64,000 bases of DNA from Brevibacillus composti. GTDB taxonomy: Bacteria; Bacillota; Bacilli; Brevibacillales; Brevibacillaceae. Below the pieces are notes generated by a model, which saw only the letters and a program-made list of their open reading frames with translations, was not told the DNA's origin and searched no databases. The DNA lies in assembly GCF_016406105.1 (NCBI RefSeq), contig NZ_CP066308.1, forward strand, positions 344,501 through 408,500, in the 5' to 3' direction. Of the stretch, positions 25,191-34,960 are shown one piece after another. Made by a program: the position numbers and the translations under genes. Every line of letters starts with the position of its first letter. Position 1 is the first letter of the stretch.

Positions 25191-27608
25191 ATGAGCGGCA
25201 ACAAAAAAGAAGCCACAGTCGCCATATCCGGAATGACCTGCGCAGCATGTGCCCTGCGGATTGAAAAAGGGTTAAACAAGCTCGAAGGCGTAGAGTCGGC
25301 CACCGTGAATCTGGCGCTGGAGAAATCCACGATCGTCTACGACGCGGAGAAAACCACTCTGCAGGATATCCATCAGAAAATTGAAAACCTGGGCTACGGT
25401 GTCATCACCGAAAAGGTAGAGCTGGACATCTCCGGGATGACCTGTGCAGCCTGTGCGACCCGGATCGAAAAAGGGCTGCGAAAGGTGGAGGGGGTATCTC
25501 AGGCTCACGTGAACCTCGCTCTGGAAACCGCCTCCGTCGAATACGATGCCAGCCAGACGAGTGTGGCCGACCTGATCCGCCAAGTGGAAAAGCTGGGGTA
25601 TCAGGCGACACGCAAGGATGAGAGCAGCGAGTCGGAGACAGCGGATCGGCGGGCACAGGAAATTGAACGGCAGACGGTTAAGTTTCTCTTTTCCCTGATT
25701 CTGTCCCTGCCGCTTCTCTGGGCGATGGTCAGCCACTTCTCCTTTACCTCGTTTATCTGGCTGCCGGATATGCTGATGAATCCGTGGGTGCAGCTGGCTC
25801 TGGCTACTCCGGTCCAATTCGTGGTCGGCAGGCAGTTCTACGTCGGGGCTTACAAGGCGCTGCGAAACGGAAGCGCCAATATGGATGTGCTGGTGGCGCT
25901 GGGGACATCGGCCGCCTACTTCTACAGTCTCTACATTTCCATACAATCCATTGGTTCGCAAGCCCATATGGTGGAGCTGTACTTCGAGACCAGTGCGGTA
26001 TTGATCACTTTGATCCTCTTGGGCAAATTGTTCGAAGCGAAGGCCAAGGGCCGCTCCTCGGAAGCGATCCGCAAGCTGATGGGCCTGCAGGCCAAGACAG
26101 CTGTCGTCGTGCGGGACGGTCAGGAGCTGACCATCCCTGTGGAAGAGGTGCGGTTGGGAGATATCGTCTACGTCAAGCCGGGTGAAAAGGTGCCGGTCGA
26201 TGGCATCGTGGTGGAGGGGCAGTCGGCTGTCGATGAATCGATGCTGACAGGGGAAAGCATCCCGGTAGACAAGGCAGCAGGCGATACCGTAATCGGAGCG
26301 ACGCTCAACAAAAACGGCTTCCTCCAGATCAAAGCGACGAAGGTCGGCAAAGAGACAGCGCTGGCCCAAATCATCCGCGTCGTCGAGGAGGCCCAAGGCT
26401 CCAAAGCCCCGATTCAGCGTCTGGCTGACAGCATCTCCGGCGTATTCGTACCGATTGTCGTCGGCATCGCGGTTCTTACCTTTGTCATCTGGTACTGGTT
26501 CGTATCTCCGGGCGACTTCGCATCGGCGCTGGAAAAGGCAATCGCCGTCCTGGTCATCGCCTGCCCGTGCGCCCTCGGACTTGCGACGCCTACCTCGATC
26601 ATGGCGGGCTCTGGCCGAGCGGCTGAGCTGGGTATCCTGTTTAAAGGCGGAGAGCATCTGGAGACAGCTCATCGATTGGACACCGTGGTTCTGGACAAAA
26701 CAGGCACCGTGACCAAAGGGGAGCCTGAGCTGACCGATGTCTTCAGCTACGGCATGGAAGAGAGCGAACTCTTGGCGCTGGTCGGTGCCGCTGAGAAGAA
26801 TTCGGAGCATCCGCTGGCGCAAGCCATCGTCAAAGGCATTGCCGAAAAAGGAGTAGCACCCGGAACCACGGACTCCTTTGAAGCGATCCCCGGATTCGGT
26901 ATCCGTGCAGTCGTGAAAGGCAGAGAGGTGCTGGTCGGCACACGCCGCCTGCTGGCGGAGAAGCAGATCTCGTATGCCGAAGCCGAAGAGGTCATGTCCG
27001 CTTTGGAGAAAGACGGCAAAACAGCGATGCTGGCTGCAATTGATGGCCGTCTGGCAGGGATGGTGGCCGTGGCTGACACGATCAAGCCGACCTCCCGCGA
27101 AGCCGTCAAACGGATGAAGGAGATGGGCCTGACTGTCATCATGATGACCGGGGACAACCGGCAGACGGCCGAAGCGATTGCCCGCCTGGCGGGAATCGAT
27201 CAGGTGATTGCCGAAGTACTGCCCGAAGGAAAAGCCGACGAGGTGAAAAAACTGCAGCAGCAAGGCCGCCGGGTAGCGATGGTGGGCGATGGCATCAACG
27301 ACGCTCCCGCCCTGGCGACAGCCGATATCGGCATGGCCATCGGCACCGGGACAGATGTGGCGATGGAAGCGGCTGACATCACGCTGATGCGCGGCGATCT
27401 GAACAGTGTTGCCGATGCCATCCTGATGAGCCACAAAACTATCCGCAACATCAAGCAAAACCTGTTTTGGGCCTTTGCCTACAACACGCTGGGCATCCCC
27501 TTTGCGGCGCTTGGTTTCCTCGCACCGTGGCTGGCCGGAGCGGCCATGGCCTTCAGCTCTGTATCGGTAGTCCTGAACGCCTTGCGCCTCCAGCGCGTCA
27601 AGCTGTAA
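25191..27608 (+). CDS. copA: Copper-exporting P1B-type ATPase
   Basis: An 805-aa pump. Two N-terminal heavy-metal domains carry GMTCAAC (C17/C20 and again near residue 85), then eight membrane helices with the metal site C458-P-C460, phosphorylated D502 in DKTGT, the HP nucleotide motif (SEHPLAQA), and [16 protein letters not shown]. It expels Cu(I) using ATP. GGAGGAATT precedes ATG 25191. It heads an operon with the copper chaperone gene 48 bases downstream. The promoter carries two CsoR-type operators; no csoR gene is in the window. Confidence 0.97.
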   Translation: MSGNKKEATVAISGMTCAACALRIEKGLNKLEGVESATVNLALEKSTIVYDAEKTTLQDIHQKIENLGYGVITEKVELDISGMTCAACATRIEKGLRKVEGVSQAHVNLALETASVEYDASQTSVADLIRQVEKLGYQATRKDESSESETADRRAQEIERQTVKFLFSLILSLPLLWAMVSHFSFTSFIWLPDMLMNPWVQLALATPVQFVVGRQFYVGAYKALRNGSANMDVLVALGTSAAYFYSLYISIQSIGSQAHMVELYFETSAVLITLILLGKLFEAKAKGRSSEAIRKLMGLQAKTAVVVRDGQELTIPVEEVRLGDIVYVKPGEKVPVDGIVVEGQSAVDESMLTGESIPVDKAAGDTVIGATLNKNGFLQIKATKVGKETALAQIIRVVEEAQGSKAPIQRLADSISGVFVPIVVGIAVLTFVIWYWFVSPGDFASALEKAIAVLVIACPCALGLATPTSIMAGSGRAAELGILFKGGEHLETAHRLDTVVLDKTGTVTKGEPELTDVFSYGMEESELLALVGAAEKNSEHPLAQAIVKGIAEKGVAPGTTDSFEAIPGFGIRAVVKGREVLVGTRRLLAEKQISYAEAEEVMSALEKDGKTAMLAAIDGRLAGMVAVADTIKPTSREAVKRMKEMGLTVIMMTGDNRQTAEAIARLAGIDQVIAEVLPEGKADEVKKLQQQGRRVAMVGDGINDAPALATADIGMAIGTGTDVAMEAADITLMRGDLNSVADAILMSHKTIRNIKQNLFWAFAYNTLGIPFAALGFLAPWLAGAAMAFSSVSVVLNALRLQRVKL

Positions 27609-27656
27609 GCAGCCGTTTTACTCAAAAAATATGAGAAGAAAAAAGGAGAGAGTAGA

Positions 27657-27857
27657 ATGAAAAACGTAACACTGAAAGTAGAAGGCATGTCTTGCAATCA
27701 CTGCGTGAACTCGATCGAGAAAGCCCTGAAAGAGATCGGGGCTGCAGGAAAAGTGGATCTGGCGGCAAAAACGGTAGAGGTCTCCTTTGACGAGAGCAGC
27801 GTGACGGAAGCCGCGATCAAGGAAGCGATTGAAGAACAAGGCTATGACGTGGTGTAA
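27657..27857 (+). CDS. copZ: Copper chaperone CopZ
   Basis: A 66-aa heavy-metal-associated domain, beta-alpha-beta-beta-alpha-beta, with the copper site GMSCNHC at residues 10-16. It carries Cu(I) in the cytoplasm and passes it to the N-terminal domains of CopA. It follows copA with AAAGGAGAG before its ATG and ends at a strong terminator. Confidence 0.96.
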   Translation: MKNVTLKVEGMSCNHCVNSIEKALKEIGAAGKVDLAAKTVEVSFDESSVTEAAIKEAIEEQGYDVV

Positions 27858-27874
27858 CAGCGTCTAACTAAGAC

Positions 27875-27925
27875 AAAAGCCGTGTATCGGGTGAGGAAAA
27901 AACCACCCGGCACACGGCTTTTCAT
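27875..27925 (+). terminator. Rho-independent terminator of copAZ
   Basis: AAAAGCCGTGT / ACACGGCTTTT with a second stem CGGGTG / CACCCG inside. Confidence 0.92.
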
Positions 27926-27988
27926 TTCATCCGTTATCTTCTTCTGGGCGGGTCCGCATACGGACCATCGCTGTCAGAAGGAGGCTGT

Positions 27989-28102
27989 TTACACCCGCTC
28001 AGGCTTGGGACAGGTTAGCGACTTCATCGACCATGGCAGTCCCAGCCCTTTGCTCACTCCCGTGATCACAACTATTTTTCGATGATTCTGCATCTTTGTC
28101 AT
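27989..28102 (-). pseudogene. 5' remnant of a short-chain dehydrogenase gene
   Basis: The minus strand reads HRKIVVITGVSKGLG, the nucleotide-binding start of an SDR enzyme. The expected next residues AMVDEVANLSQA occur one frame away and then hit a stop at 27999. Nothing after that resembles an SDR. So about 40 codons remain with a frameshift. It lies between the copZ terminator and nagZ. Confidence 0.7.
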
Positions 28103-28119
28103 ATCCAATACCTCATTAC

Positions 28120-28254
28120 TTAATTCTTTAGTCCGATGATGATCAAACAGACCCAGCAAGCCCCGAGCAAAGCCGTGACAATTGTGGGAGGGAGGTAGCG
28201 GGTAGGTTTGTGGACGATGGTGTGGATGGTCGATAAAAACATCAAGATAAACAT
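28120..28254 (-). CDS. Possible small membrane protein (44 aa)
   Basis: A short frame with two hydrophobic stretches, MFILMFLSTIHTIVH and IVTALLGACWVCLIIIGL, separated by KPTRYLPPT. The frame also reads upstream as DAVFIGFLGA up to a stop, without a start codon or ribosome binding site, so the 5' end may be damaged. It may be a decayed membrane gene. Low confidence. Confidence 0.3.
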   Translation of the reverse strand: MFILMFLSTIHTIVHKPTRYLPPTIVTALLGACWVCLIIIGLKN

Positions 28255-28303
28255 GGCTCCGAGAAAACCGATAAAAACAGCATCGAATCATCCTTTCGGA
28301 AGC

Positions 28304-28338
28304 AAGAGCCACTGTATTGACAGACAGCGGCTCTTTTT
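28304..28338 (+). terminator. Hairpin with T run at the end of nagZ
   Basis: AAGAGCCACTGT / ACAGCGGCTCTT, 12 pairs, then TTT. The T run is on the + strand, so as an intrinsic terminator it would stop transcription entering nagZ antisense; as an RNA 3' hairpin of nagZ it lacks a U tail. Confidence 0.5.
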
Positions 28339-28341
28339 CTG

Positions 28342-30138
28342 TCACGGGGAGTAGTAAAGCCCCGTCCCGTACGGATACAAGGTGCCTCCTTTTTCAGCGG
28401 GGATCGTCACTGGCAATTTGCCGACCGGAGCGGCCTTGCCAAACAGGATAGCCGCGGTCGCCGCAAAGCTGGCCGCCCCGAAGCCGTACTGCGCCAGGTA
28501 GGCATCCGCCTCCGGATAACCCATGATGTCATAGGGATTGCGGATGGCGACGGCGATCACGGGCTTGTCGTATTTGCGGATGATCTCGTTGTACATCCGC
28601 ATCGTCCGGGTCGTCGATAAACGGGTCTGTCTGTTGGACGAATACGAGCCCATGATGATGATGTCGGCTTCGTCCAGCTGCGACCACTGCTCAGACGAGA
28701 GGCCAGGTTCTGTCAGCTTCAGTGTGACGGTATCGGCGTGATGGGCTAAAATGGCCTGGGCCAGTTCCTCTGTGTAAGATGTGGCGATGACGATGATCTT
28801 TTTCCGATCCGCGAGGGAGAGAGGCAGGATGCCGTTCTTGTTTTTCACCAAGGTAACAGAACGGGCAGCAGCCTTGGCCTCCACCTGCCGATGAGCTAGG
28901 GAGCCTACAATCTGCCCGGCGTGATGGATCAAGGTTTGTACCTCTGCCGGCTCTTCTGCTTTCACAATCCCTCGTTTTACTTTTAGAGCGATGATTCGCC
29001 GCACAGATTGATTGATCCGTTCTTCTGTGATATGACCGGTCTGGACCGCTTTCAGCACGCCGTCTGTCACGTCCGCCAGATCCATCGGCATCAGGATCAC
29101 GTCCACTCCCGCCTGAATCGCCCGAACAGCGGCGTCAACAGGGCCAAAATGGTCCGCAATCGCCAGCATGTTCATGGCATCCGTGGTCACAACACCCTCG
29201 AAGCCCAATTCGCCGCGGATGAGCCCGGTTATGACTTTGGGAGAGAGTGTGGCCGGAAGCGCGATCGGTTTGCCGTCTTTTCGGGAGATGACCCTCGTGT
29301 CGTCTACCTCTGGAAAAGTGACGTGGGCCGTCATCAAGGCATCCACGCCGGAGTTAATCGCTTGTTTAAACGGGTGCAGCTCTACCTGGTGCAAGCGGGT
29401 CTTGTCATGCGCTACCTCCGGCAGTCCCAAGTGGGAATCGACGTCCGTGTCGCCGTGACCCGGAAAATGCTTGGCTGTGGCAACGATATTGCTTCTTTGC
29501 AATCCGTTCAGATAGGCGATACCCAGGTCCGCCACCAGCTGTGGGTTTTCGCCGAAGGAACGCACCCCGATGACCGGGTTGTCCGGGTTGTTGTTCACAT
29601 CCAGGACCGGGGCGAAATTCATATTGAAGCCAAGTGCGGCGAGCTCGCTGCCGATCACCCGGCCCACCTGTTCCGCCAGTTCGGCGGAGCGGGCAGCCCC
29701 CAGGGCCATATTGCCGGGCATCGCGGTACCGCTCTGCAGGCGGGTGACGCTCCCCCCCTCCTGATCGATGGCGATGAACAGCCCATATTTTTCAGCAGCA
29801 TCCTGATACGCGTGGGTCAGCTTGACAGTCTGCTCGGTCGTTACGGTGTTTTCACGGAATAAAATCACGCCGCCGATGTGGTGCCGCTTGACCAACTGCT
29901 CGATCTCCGGCAGCATTTCCGTGACGTCTTTGTCCTTCCATTTGCGGAAATCAGGCATCATCATCTGCCCGACTTTTTCCTCCAGGCTCATGCCTTGTAG
30001 GGCGTTCTCCACGATACGGTAGTCAACAGGCTGGTTTTTGTCCCCGTTTTGCTTGGTATCTGCCAGTGCCAGGAAATGCACAAACAGGGCAGAGGCGACG
30101 AGAGCCATATAAACAACACTTCTCCGTATTTGTTTCAT
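28342..30138 (-). CDS. nagZ: Beta-N-acetylglucosaminidase, GH3 family (two-domain NagZ)
   Basis: A 598-aa exported enzyme. Residues 1-26 form a signal peptide (KQIRR, then a hydrophobic core ending ALA). The TIM-barrel carries KHFPGHGDTDVDSH with the Asp-His acid/base dyad D234/H236 and the nucleophile D320 in VTTDAMNM. A C-terminal alpha/beta domain (residues 410-598) matches the two-domain Bacillus type. It removes GlcNAc from muropeptides during cell wall recycling. Length agrees with B. subtilis NagZ. It is monocistronic and divergent from ytaF. Confidence 0.95.
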   Translation of the reverse strand: MKQIRRSVVYMALVASALFVHFLALADTKQNGDKNQPVDYRIVENALQGMSLEEKVGQMMMPDFRKWKDKDVTEMLPEIEQLVKRHHIGGVILFRENTVTTEQTVKLTHAYQDAAEKYGLFIAIDQEGGSVTRLQSGTAMPGNMALGAARSAELAEQVGRVIGSELAALGFNMNFAPVLDVNNNPDNPVIGVRSFGENPQLVADLGIAYLNGLQRSNIVATAKHFPGHGDTDVDSHLGLPEVAHDKTRLHQVELHPFKQAINSGVDALMTAHVTFPEVDDTRVISRKDGKPIALPATLSPKVITGLIRGELGFEGVVTTDAMNMLAIADHFGPVDAAVRAIQAGVDVILMPMDLADVTDGVLKAVQTGHITEERINQSVRRIIALKVKRGIVKAEEPAEVQTLIHHAGQIVGSLAHRQVEAKAAARSVTLVKNKNGILPLSLADRKKIIVIATSYTEELAQAILAHHADTVTLKLTEPGLSSEQWSQLDEADIIIMGSYSSNRQTRLSTTRTMRMYNEIIRKYDKPVIAVAIRNPYDIMGYPEADAYLAQYGFGAASFAATAAILFGKAAPVGKLPVTIPAEKGGTLYPYGTGLYYSP

Positions 30139-30357
30139 ACAGCCTCCTTTTCCCCAGCCTGTGTCGTACCCCCGCTACTGCATTCCCTGATGGATGGCTG
30201 GTATTTTCTAGAATAACAAAAATGGAAGACCATGTCATAGCACTTCGGTCTTGATACGATGTCCCCGTATCTACCGCAGCCCCATTCCCAAACGGGCACA
30301 ACGGCCAAGCCCGGAGCGTATTCTAAAGGGCAACGGGAAAAAGAGGTGATCGCATCG

Positions 30358-31017
30358 ATGAGCGGATGGCTCTCGCTTCTTCTAGTGTCCCTGGCGATCA
30401 GCATGGATAGCGTCACAGTCGGATTGACATACGGTCTCAGGAACATGCGGATTCCTCTGGCATCTCTCGCTGTCGTCGCTGGATGTTCCTTTGCCGTGGT
30501 ATATGGGGTCATGTGGGCCGGTTCGACGTTGGTCGATTGGCTGACGCCGGAGTGGGGCAAACAAATCGGGGCAGCCGTGCTGATCGGGATGGGCTTGATT
30601 ACGCTGTGGCGTCTGATCTCCGACCGGTCGGACGAGAATCAGCGGGAAGAGACGGAAACGGCGGATCAGGATGGTCCGGCGGTTGTCTCCCAATTTCGCA
30701 TATTTGGACTAATCATTCAGATTCTCAAGGACCCTTCGCATGCGGATACAGACAAATCCGGCCACATCATGGGCTGGGAAGCGGTCATGCTGGGGCTGGC
30801 CCTCTCGCTGGATGCCTTTGGCGCCGGGATCAGCTTGACGTTTTTAGGCTACCCACCCTTATCGGTAGCGGCCTGTATCGCTTTGATGAGCGGAGGCCTG
30901 CTGTTATTGGGCATTTCCCTGGGACGACAGGCAGGAAGATACAAATGGCTGTCACGCGTGACCTGGTTTCCGCCGCTATTGCTCATCTGTATCGGATTGG
31001 TGAAATTTATCACGTAG
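30358..31017 (+). CDS. ytaF: YtaF-type membrane protein (MntP-like)
   Basis: A 219-aa protein with six helices in two related halves; each half starts with a similar motif, LAISMDSVTVGLTYG and LALSLDAFGAGISLT, as in the manganese exporter MntP. B. subtilis YtaF is annotated as a sporulation membrane protein; transport of manganese or another ion is inferred. ATG 30358 is preceded by AAGAGGTGATC; an in-frame GTG at 30346 is inside that site. A terminator follows directly. Confidence 0.88.
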   Translation: MSGWLSLLLVSLAISMDSVTVGLTYGLRNMRIPLASLAVVAGCSFAVVYGVMWAGSTLVDWLTPEWGKQIGAAVLIGMGLITLWRLISDRSDENQREETETADQDGPAVVSQFRIFGLIIQILKDPSHADTDKSGHIMGWEAVMLGLALSLDAFGAGISLTFLGYPPLSVAACIALMSGGLLLLGISLGRQAGRYKWLSRVTWFPPLLLICIGLVKFIT

Positions 31018-31028
31018 AGGAATTGCGA

Positions 31029-31062
31029 AGCCCGTCCCTTCCATGCGAAGGACGGGTTTTTT
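31029..31062 (+). terminator. Rho-independent terminator of ytaF
   Basis: CCCGTCC (31031-31037) / GGACGGG (31050-31056), with further pairing in the loop, then six T. Confidence 0.88.
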
Positions 31063-31111
31063 GGGTAGACCGAAGGCTTTCCCTTTTTCATGGATGTTGG
31101 ATTCAGGGCTT

Positions 31112-31321
31112 GGGTGAGAAGAAGCGTGTTTCCCTGCTGCGCGACTCGCGCAGCCCTGCCCAGCGGAGCAGTGGATGGCGGGAAACAGGGGCGCAACCTC
31201 TGGGATGACCTCAGAGCGACACTGCTTTTGCGCACCCCCGCCAGCCGCTGCGGAGCGGACAGTCTATCATCCGTGCAGGGCGAAGACCGGAGCAGAGCAG
31301 GGAAATATGCTTCTTCTCCCC
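31112..31321 (+). ncRNA. Candidate structured RNA (about 210 nt) upstream of the calcium ATPase gene
   Basis: Bases 31116-31138 pair with 31296-31318 over 23 consecutive positions; two are G-U on the + strand (31126-31308, 31128-31306). GGG at 31112-31114 can extend the stem to CCC at 31319-31321. Inside are GCTGCGCG/CGCGCAGC (31135-31153), GGCGGG (31177-31182) with CCCGCC (31237-31242), GCGCAA/TTGCGC, CTCTG/CAGAG and CCGCT/AGCGG. AGCAGTG (31167-31173) and CACTGCT (31219-31225) give a competing or pseudoknot pairing. No protein reading is convincing. It lies about 100 bases before the ATPase start and after the ytaF terminator. It may be a cis-regulatory leader, a free RNA or a short mobile element with long inverted ends. 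Confidence 0.5.
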
Positions 31322-31417
31322 GCGGCTACTTTTTTAACATCGGCGGGACAGGTGGGTTATTTTGAGGCTCGTCTGCATAGATATGAGATGAAGTGTGAAC
31401 GTGATGGAGGGATACAG

Positions 31418-34213
31418 ATGGAGACGAGGCCCAGTCAAAAATGGTATTCGCTTGCGGCATCTGAGGTGACGAGAGCGCTGAAAAGCGACATGAACCAAGG
31501 ATTGTCGCAGGATGAGGCTGAGCGCAGGCTGTCCAAGAGCGGCGCCAACCAATTGGCGGCGAGCAAGCGAAAGCCGCTGTATGCAGTCCTGCTGGACCAG
31601 TTCAAAGATTTTATGGTCCTGATTCTGTTCGTCGCTACCCTGATTTCGTACTTTCTCGGTGAGTATCTCGATGCCATCACCATTATTGCCATTATTTTCA
31701 TTAACGGCGTGCTGGGCTTTATCCAGGAGGCGAGGGCTGAGCGCTCTTTGCAAGCCTTGAAGGATCTGGCATCTCCGATGGCGCGGGTGATCCGGGGCGG
31801 CCAGCTGTTCATGATTCCGGCCTCTCGTCTGGTGCCGGGGGACCTGGTCGTGCTGGAAGCCGGCGATCGCGTCCCGGCAGACCTGCGGCTGTTTGCCGCC
31901 AACCGGCTGGAGATTGAGGAGTCGGCCTTGACCGGGGAGTCTGTGCCTGTCGCGAAAACGGCCAAGCCGCTCGATGTTTCCTCTGCGGACGCCGTTCCGC
32001 TGGGCGATCAGAAGAACCTGGCCTTTATGGGGACGATGGTCACCGGAGGGACGGGCCAAGGACTGGTCGTCTCCACCGGGATGGCCACCGAGATCGGCAA
32101 GATCGCCCACCTGATGAATGAGGCGGAAATCGCTCAGACGCCGCTGCAGATTCGCCTGGAGCAGATGGGCAAAATCCTCGTCGTGGTGGCCGTCCTCCTG
32201 ACGGCCGTGGTCATCGGTGCCGGGGTGTGGCACGGCCACGACCTGTTTACCATGTTCCTCGCCGGCGTCAGCTTGGCTGTCGCAGCCATTCCCGAAGGCT
32301 TGCCCGCGATCGTGACTGTGGCGCTGGCACTCGGCGTACAGCGGATGATCAAGCGAAATGCCATCGTCCGCAAGCTGCCTTCTGTGGAAACGCTGGGCTG
32401 CGCGTCCGTGATTTGTTCCGACAAGACGGGGACCCTGACCCAGAACAAGATGACGGTGACGCATATTTGGCATGGGGACAGCATGTACGAGGTAGGGGGC
32501 AGTGGTTATGAGCCGCTTGGCGCCTTTACCCTGCAGGGCAAGCAAATTGCCCCCGACCGCGATCAGGTGATGGCAAAGCTGCTCCACATCGCCCAAAGCT
32601 GCAATAACGCCCAACTGACCTATGAGGAGGAAAAGGCCCGCCGCTTGCTCGGCATGGGCAAAACGGTGAAAAGATGGCAGGTCATTGGCGATCCGACAGA
32701 AGGGGCCTTGAAGGTCCTGGCCGCCAAGGGGCTGGGTTTTGAGGCCGAACGCGGAAAAGGCAGCAAGCAGGGCGTGCGGGTAGAAGAGCTGCCCTTTGAT
32801 TCCGAGCGCAAGATGATGTCCGTCGTGGAACAAATGGGGGACGGCAGCTATCAGCTCCTGACCAAAGGAGCGGCCGAGTCGCTTCTCTCCCGCTGCAGCC
32901 ACATCATGTGGAACGGACAGGTGCAGCCGCTGTCTGCCACGATGCGTCACCGGATATTGGACCAGACGGAAAAAATGGCGTCGCAGGCGCTCCGCGTGCT
33001 CGGCTTCGCCTATAAGCCGCTGCAAGGCTATCGCAGCGGCCAGTCGGCGGAACTGAAGGAGAGCGACCTGATTTTCGTCGGTCTGGCCGGGATGATCGAT
33101 CCGCCGCGCGAAGAAGTGCGGGAGGCGATCAATCTTTGCCATCAGGCGGGAATCAAGACGGTCATGATCACCGGCGACCACCGGATCACCGCCGAGGCGA
33201 TCGCCCGTCAGATCGGGCTGTTGCGCGGGTACGCCGAGATCATGGAGGGGCGGGAGCTGGACCGCCTCACCGATGAGGAGCTGGCCGAGCGTGCCGAGCG
33301 GGTCGCCGTCTACGCCCGGGTCTCGCCGGAGCACAAGCTGCGCATCGTGAAGGCTTTAAGAAGCAATGGACACGTCGTCGCGATGACCGGAGACGGGGTC
33401 AATGATGCCCCGGCCATCAAGACAGCCGATATCGGGATTGCCATGGGGATTACCGGCACCGATGTGACGAAGGAAGCCGCCGACCTCGTCCTGCGCGACG
33501 ACAATTTCGCCACGATCGTCGCCGCCGTCGAGGAAGGGCGCAACATCTACGATAACATCCGCAAGTTCATCCGCTACCTGCTCGCATCCAATGTCGGAGA
33601 AATCCTGGTGATGTTCTTTGCGATGATTCTGGGGATGCCTCTGCCGCTCGTGCCGATCCAGATTCTCTGGGTCAATCTGGTGACAGACGGTCTGCCGGCC
33701 ATGGCACTGGGCATCGATCCGCCCGAAGCGGATACGATGTACCAGAAGCCGCGCGACAAGAACGAGAACATCTTCGCCCGCGGACTGGGGTGGAAGATTA
33801 TCAGCCGTGGGTTTTTGATCGGCACGATGACCTTGCTGGCCTTCTGGCTGACCTGGCGGGAGAATCCGTCCGATCTGGTGCATGCACAGACCGTGGCCTT
33901 TGTCACTTTGGTCATGGCGCAGCTGATTCACGTCTTTGACTGCCGCAGCCAGCACAGCGTCTTTCATCGCAATATCTTTGAAAACAAGTACCTGGTGTGG
34001 GCGGTCATCTCTTCGATCGTACTGGTACTGGGCGTCGTCTACCTGGAGGCCCTGCAGCCGATCTTTAAGACAACCGATCTGTACATGAGAGACTGGGCAT
34101 TGATTCTCGTGGCTGCCGGCATTCCTACCTTTGTGGCAGGCATGGGAGGCGTGCTGCGCCGACGCCATTTCGGGGCAGCGGCCAGGTCGACTGCCCGTAC
34201 GGTTCGCTCCTGA
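31418..34213 (+). CDS. Calcium-transporting P-type ATPase (P2A type)
   Basis: A 931-aa pump of the YloB/PacL kind. It has the P2-type actuator (ALTGESVPV), PEGLPAIVTVALALGV in helix 4, phosphorylated D335 in SDKTGTLTQNKMTV, and GDGVNDAPAIKTADIGIAMG, plus the extra C-terminal helices of P2 pumps (IQILWVNLVTDGLPA carries the N/D site residues). It exports calcium or, in some relatives, manganese. ATG 31418 has GGAGGG upstream; the frame is open further upstream through the structured RNA and that extension is rejected. The following yunB lies 45 bases away, perhaps co-transcribed. Confidence 0.94.
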   Translation: METRPSQKWYSLAASEVTRALKSDMNQGLSQDEAERRLSKSGANQLAASKRKPLYAVLLDQFKDFMVLILFVATLISYFLGEYLDAITIIAIIFINGVLGFIQEARAERSLQALKDLASPMARVIRGGQLFMIPASRLVPGDLVVLEAGDRVPADLRLFAANRLEIEESALTGESVPVAKTAKPLDVSSADAVPLGDQKNLAFMGTMVTGGTGQGLVVSTGMATEIGKIAHLMNEAEIAQTPLQIRLEQMGKILVVVAVLLTAVVIGAGVWHGHDLFTMFLAGVSLAVAAIPEGLPAIVTVALALGVQRMIKRNAIVRKLPSVETLGCASVICSDKTGTLTQNKMTVTHIWHGDSMYEVGGSGYEPLGAFTLQGKQIAPDRDQVMAKLLHIAQSCNNAQLTYEEEKARRLLGMGKTVKRWQVIGDPTEGALKVLAAKGLGFEAERGKGSKQGVRVEELPFDSERKMMSVVEQMGDGSYQLLTKGAAESLLSRCSHIMWNGQVQPLSATMRHRILDQTEKMASQALRVLGFAYKPLQGYRSGQSAELKESDLIFVGLAGMIDPPREEVREAINLCHQAGIKTVMITGDHRITAEAIARQIGLLRGYAEIMEGRELDRLTDEELAERAERVAVYARVSPEHKLRIVKALRSNGHVVAMTGDGVNDAPAIKTADIGIAMGITGTDVTKEAADLVLRDDNFATIVAAVEEGRNIYDNIRKFIRYLLASNVGEILVMFFAMILGMPLPLVPIQILWVNLVTDGLPAMALGIDPPEADTMYQKPRDKNENIFARGLGWKIISRGFLIGTMTLLAFWLTWRENPSDLVHAQTVAFVTLVMAQLIHVFDCRSQHSVFHRNIFENKYLVWAVISSIVLVLGVVYLEALQPIFKTTDLYMRDWALILVAAGIPTFVAGMGGVLRRRHFGAAARSTARTVRS

Positions 34214-34258
34214 ACCCGCAGGGAAGTCCACGTCACAATAACGGGGGAGAGCGAAATC

Positions 34259-34960
34259 GTGCTGCGTTACCGAAAAGGAGGCTGGCGACGGCTTGTCAGA
34301 CGCTTGGTGCTGACGCTGGCTGTCATCGTGCTCACCTCTGTCGCTCTGTTTATTTTCGTCGAAAAACAAATCGAACCGACACTCATGCTGATCGCAGCCC
34401 AGAAAGCTGATCAGGTGGCGAAGCTGGCGATTACCGACGCGGTTACCAAGCGCTTGACCCAGCAGGGAGTGGATTTTCACGAGATCATCGTCATGGAGAA
34501 GGACAATCAGGGGAATATCATGGCGGTCAATTTTCATTTCGAGCAGTACTCGCGGATTGTAGGGGAGACCACGAGCCGGATCCAAAACCGGATGAAGGAG
34601 TTTGAGGAAGACCATGTGGAAATCAGCGTCCCGCTCGGATTGGCCACCAAAAGCGTCTTCCTGGAGCATTACGGTCCCAAAATTCCCGTCTCCCTGGTAC
34701 CGGTCGGTTCGGTGAAAACCCGTCTGGAGACAAGGCTGGAGCAGGCTGGCATCAACATGGTGCTGGTGACGGTTTATATCTACGTGGAGGTGAATCTGCG
34801 CATCATCATCCCTTTTGCGACCGAACAAAAGACCGTGACGACCATGATTCCCATTACCGAGGCGATTATCGTCGGCAAGGTGCCGGACTATCTCTACGAC
34901 AACCCTGCCGGCAAGCCGGATGTCCCTTATCCGCAGCCGGAGCCGCCAGCAAATCCTTAG
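34259..34960 (+). CDS. yunB: Sporulation protein YunB
   Basis: A 233-aa protein with one N-terminal membrane helix (residues 14-34) and an outer domain typical of YunB: KQIEPTLMLIAAQKADQVAK, ISVPLGLATKSVFLEHYGPKIP split over its conserved core, and a proline-rich tail. YunB is produced in the mother cell under sigma-E in B. subtilis and is involved in spore formation; its activity is not known. The start is GTG 34259 with CGGGGGAGAG upstream. Its presence marks the organism as a spore former. Confidence 0.92.
   Translation: MLRYRKGGWRRLVRRLVLTLAVIVLTSVALFIFVEKQIEPTLMLIAAQKADQVAKLAITDAVTKRLTQQGVDFHEIIVMEKDNQGNIMAVNFHFEQYSRIVGETTSRIQNRMKEFEEDHVEISVPLGLATKSVFLEHYGPKIPVSLVPVGSVKTRLETRLEQAGINMVLVTVYIYVEVNLRIIIPFATEQKTVTTMIPITEAIIVGKVPDYLYDNPAGKPDVPYPQPEPPANP

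Noticed and set aside
25272-27458. A 728-codon open frame antisense to copA
   Set aside because: A by-product of GC-rich codon use in copA; copA carries all pump motifs and this frame matches nothing.
31090-31365. A 91-codon frame inside the structured RNA region
   Set aside because: No ribosome binding site, composition unlike protein, and it overlaps a long inverted repeat that explains the sequence better.
31334-33334. A 666-codon open frame antisense to the calcium ATPase gene
   Set aside because: Shadow of the ATPase coding sequence; His/Gln-rich composition typical of antisense frames.
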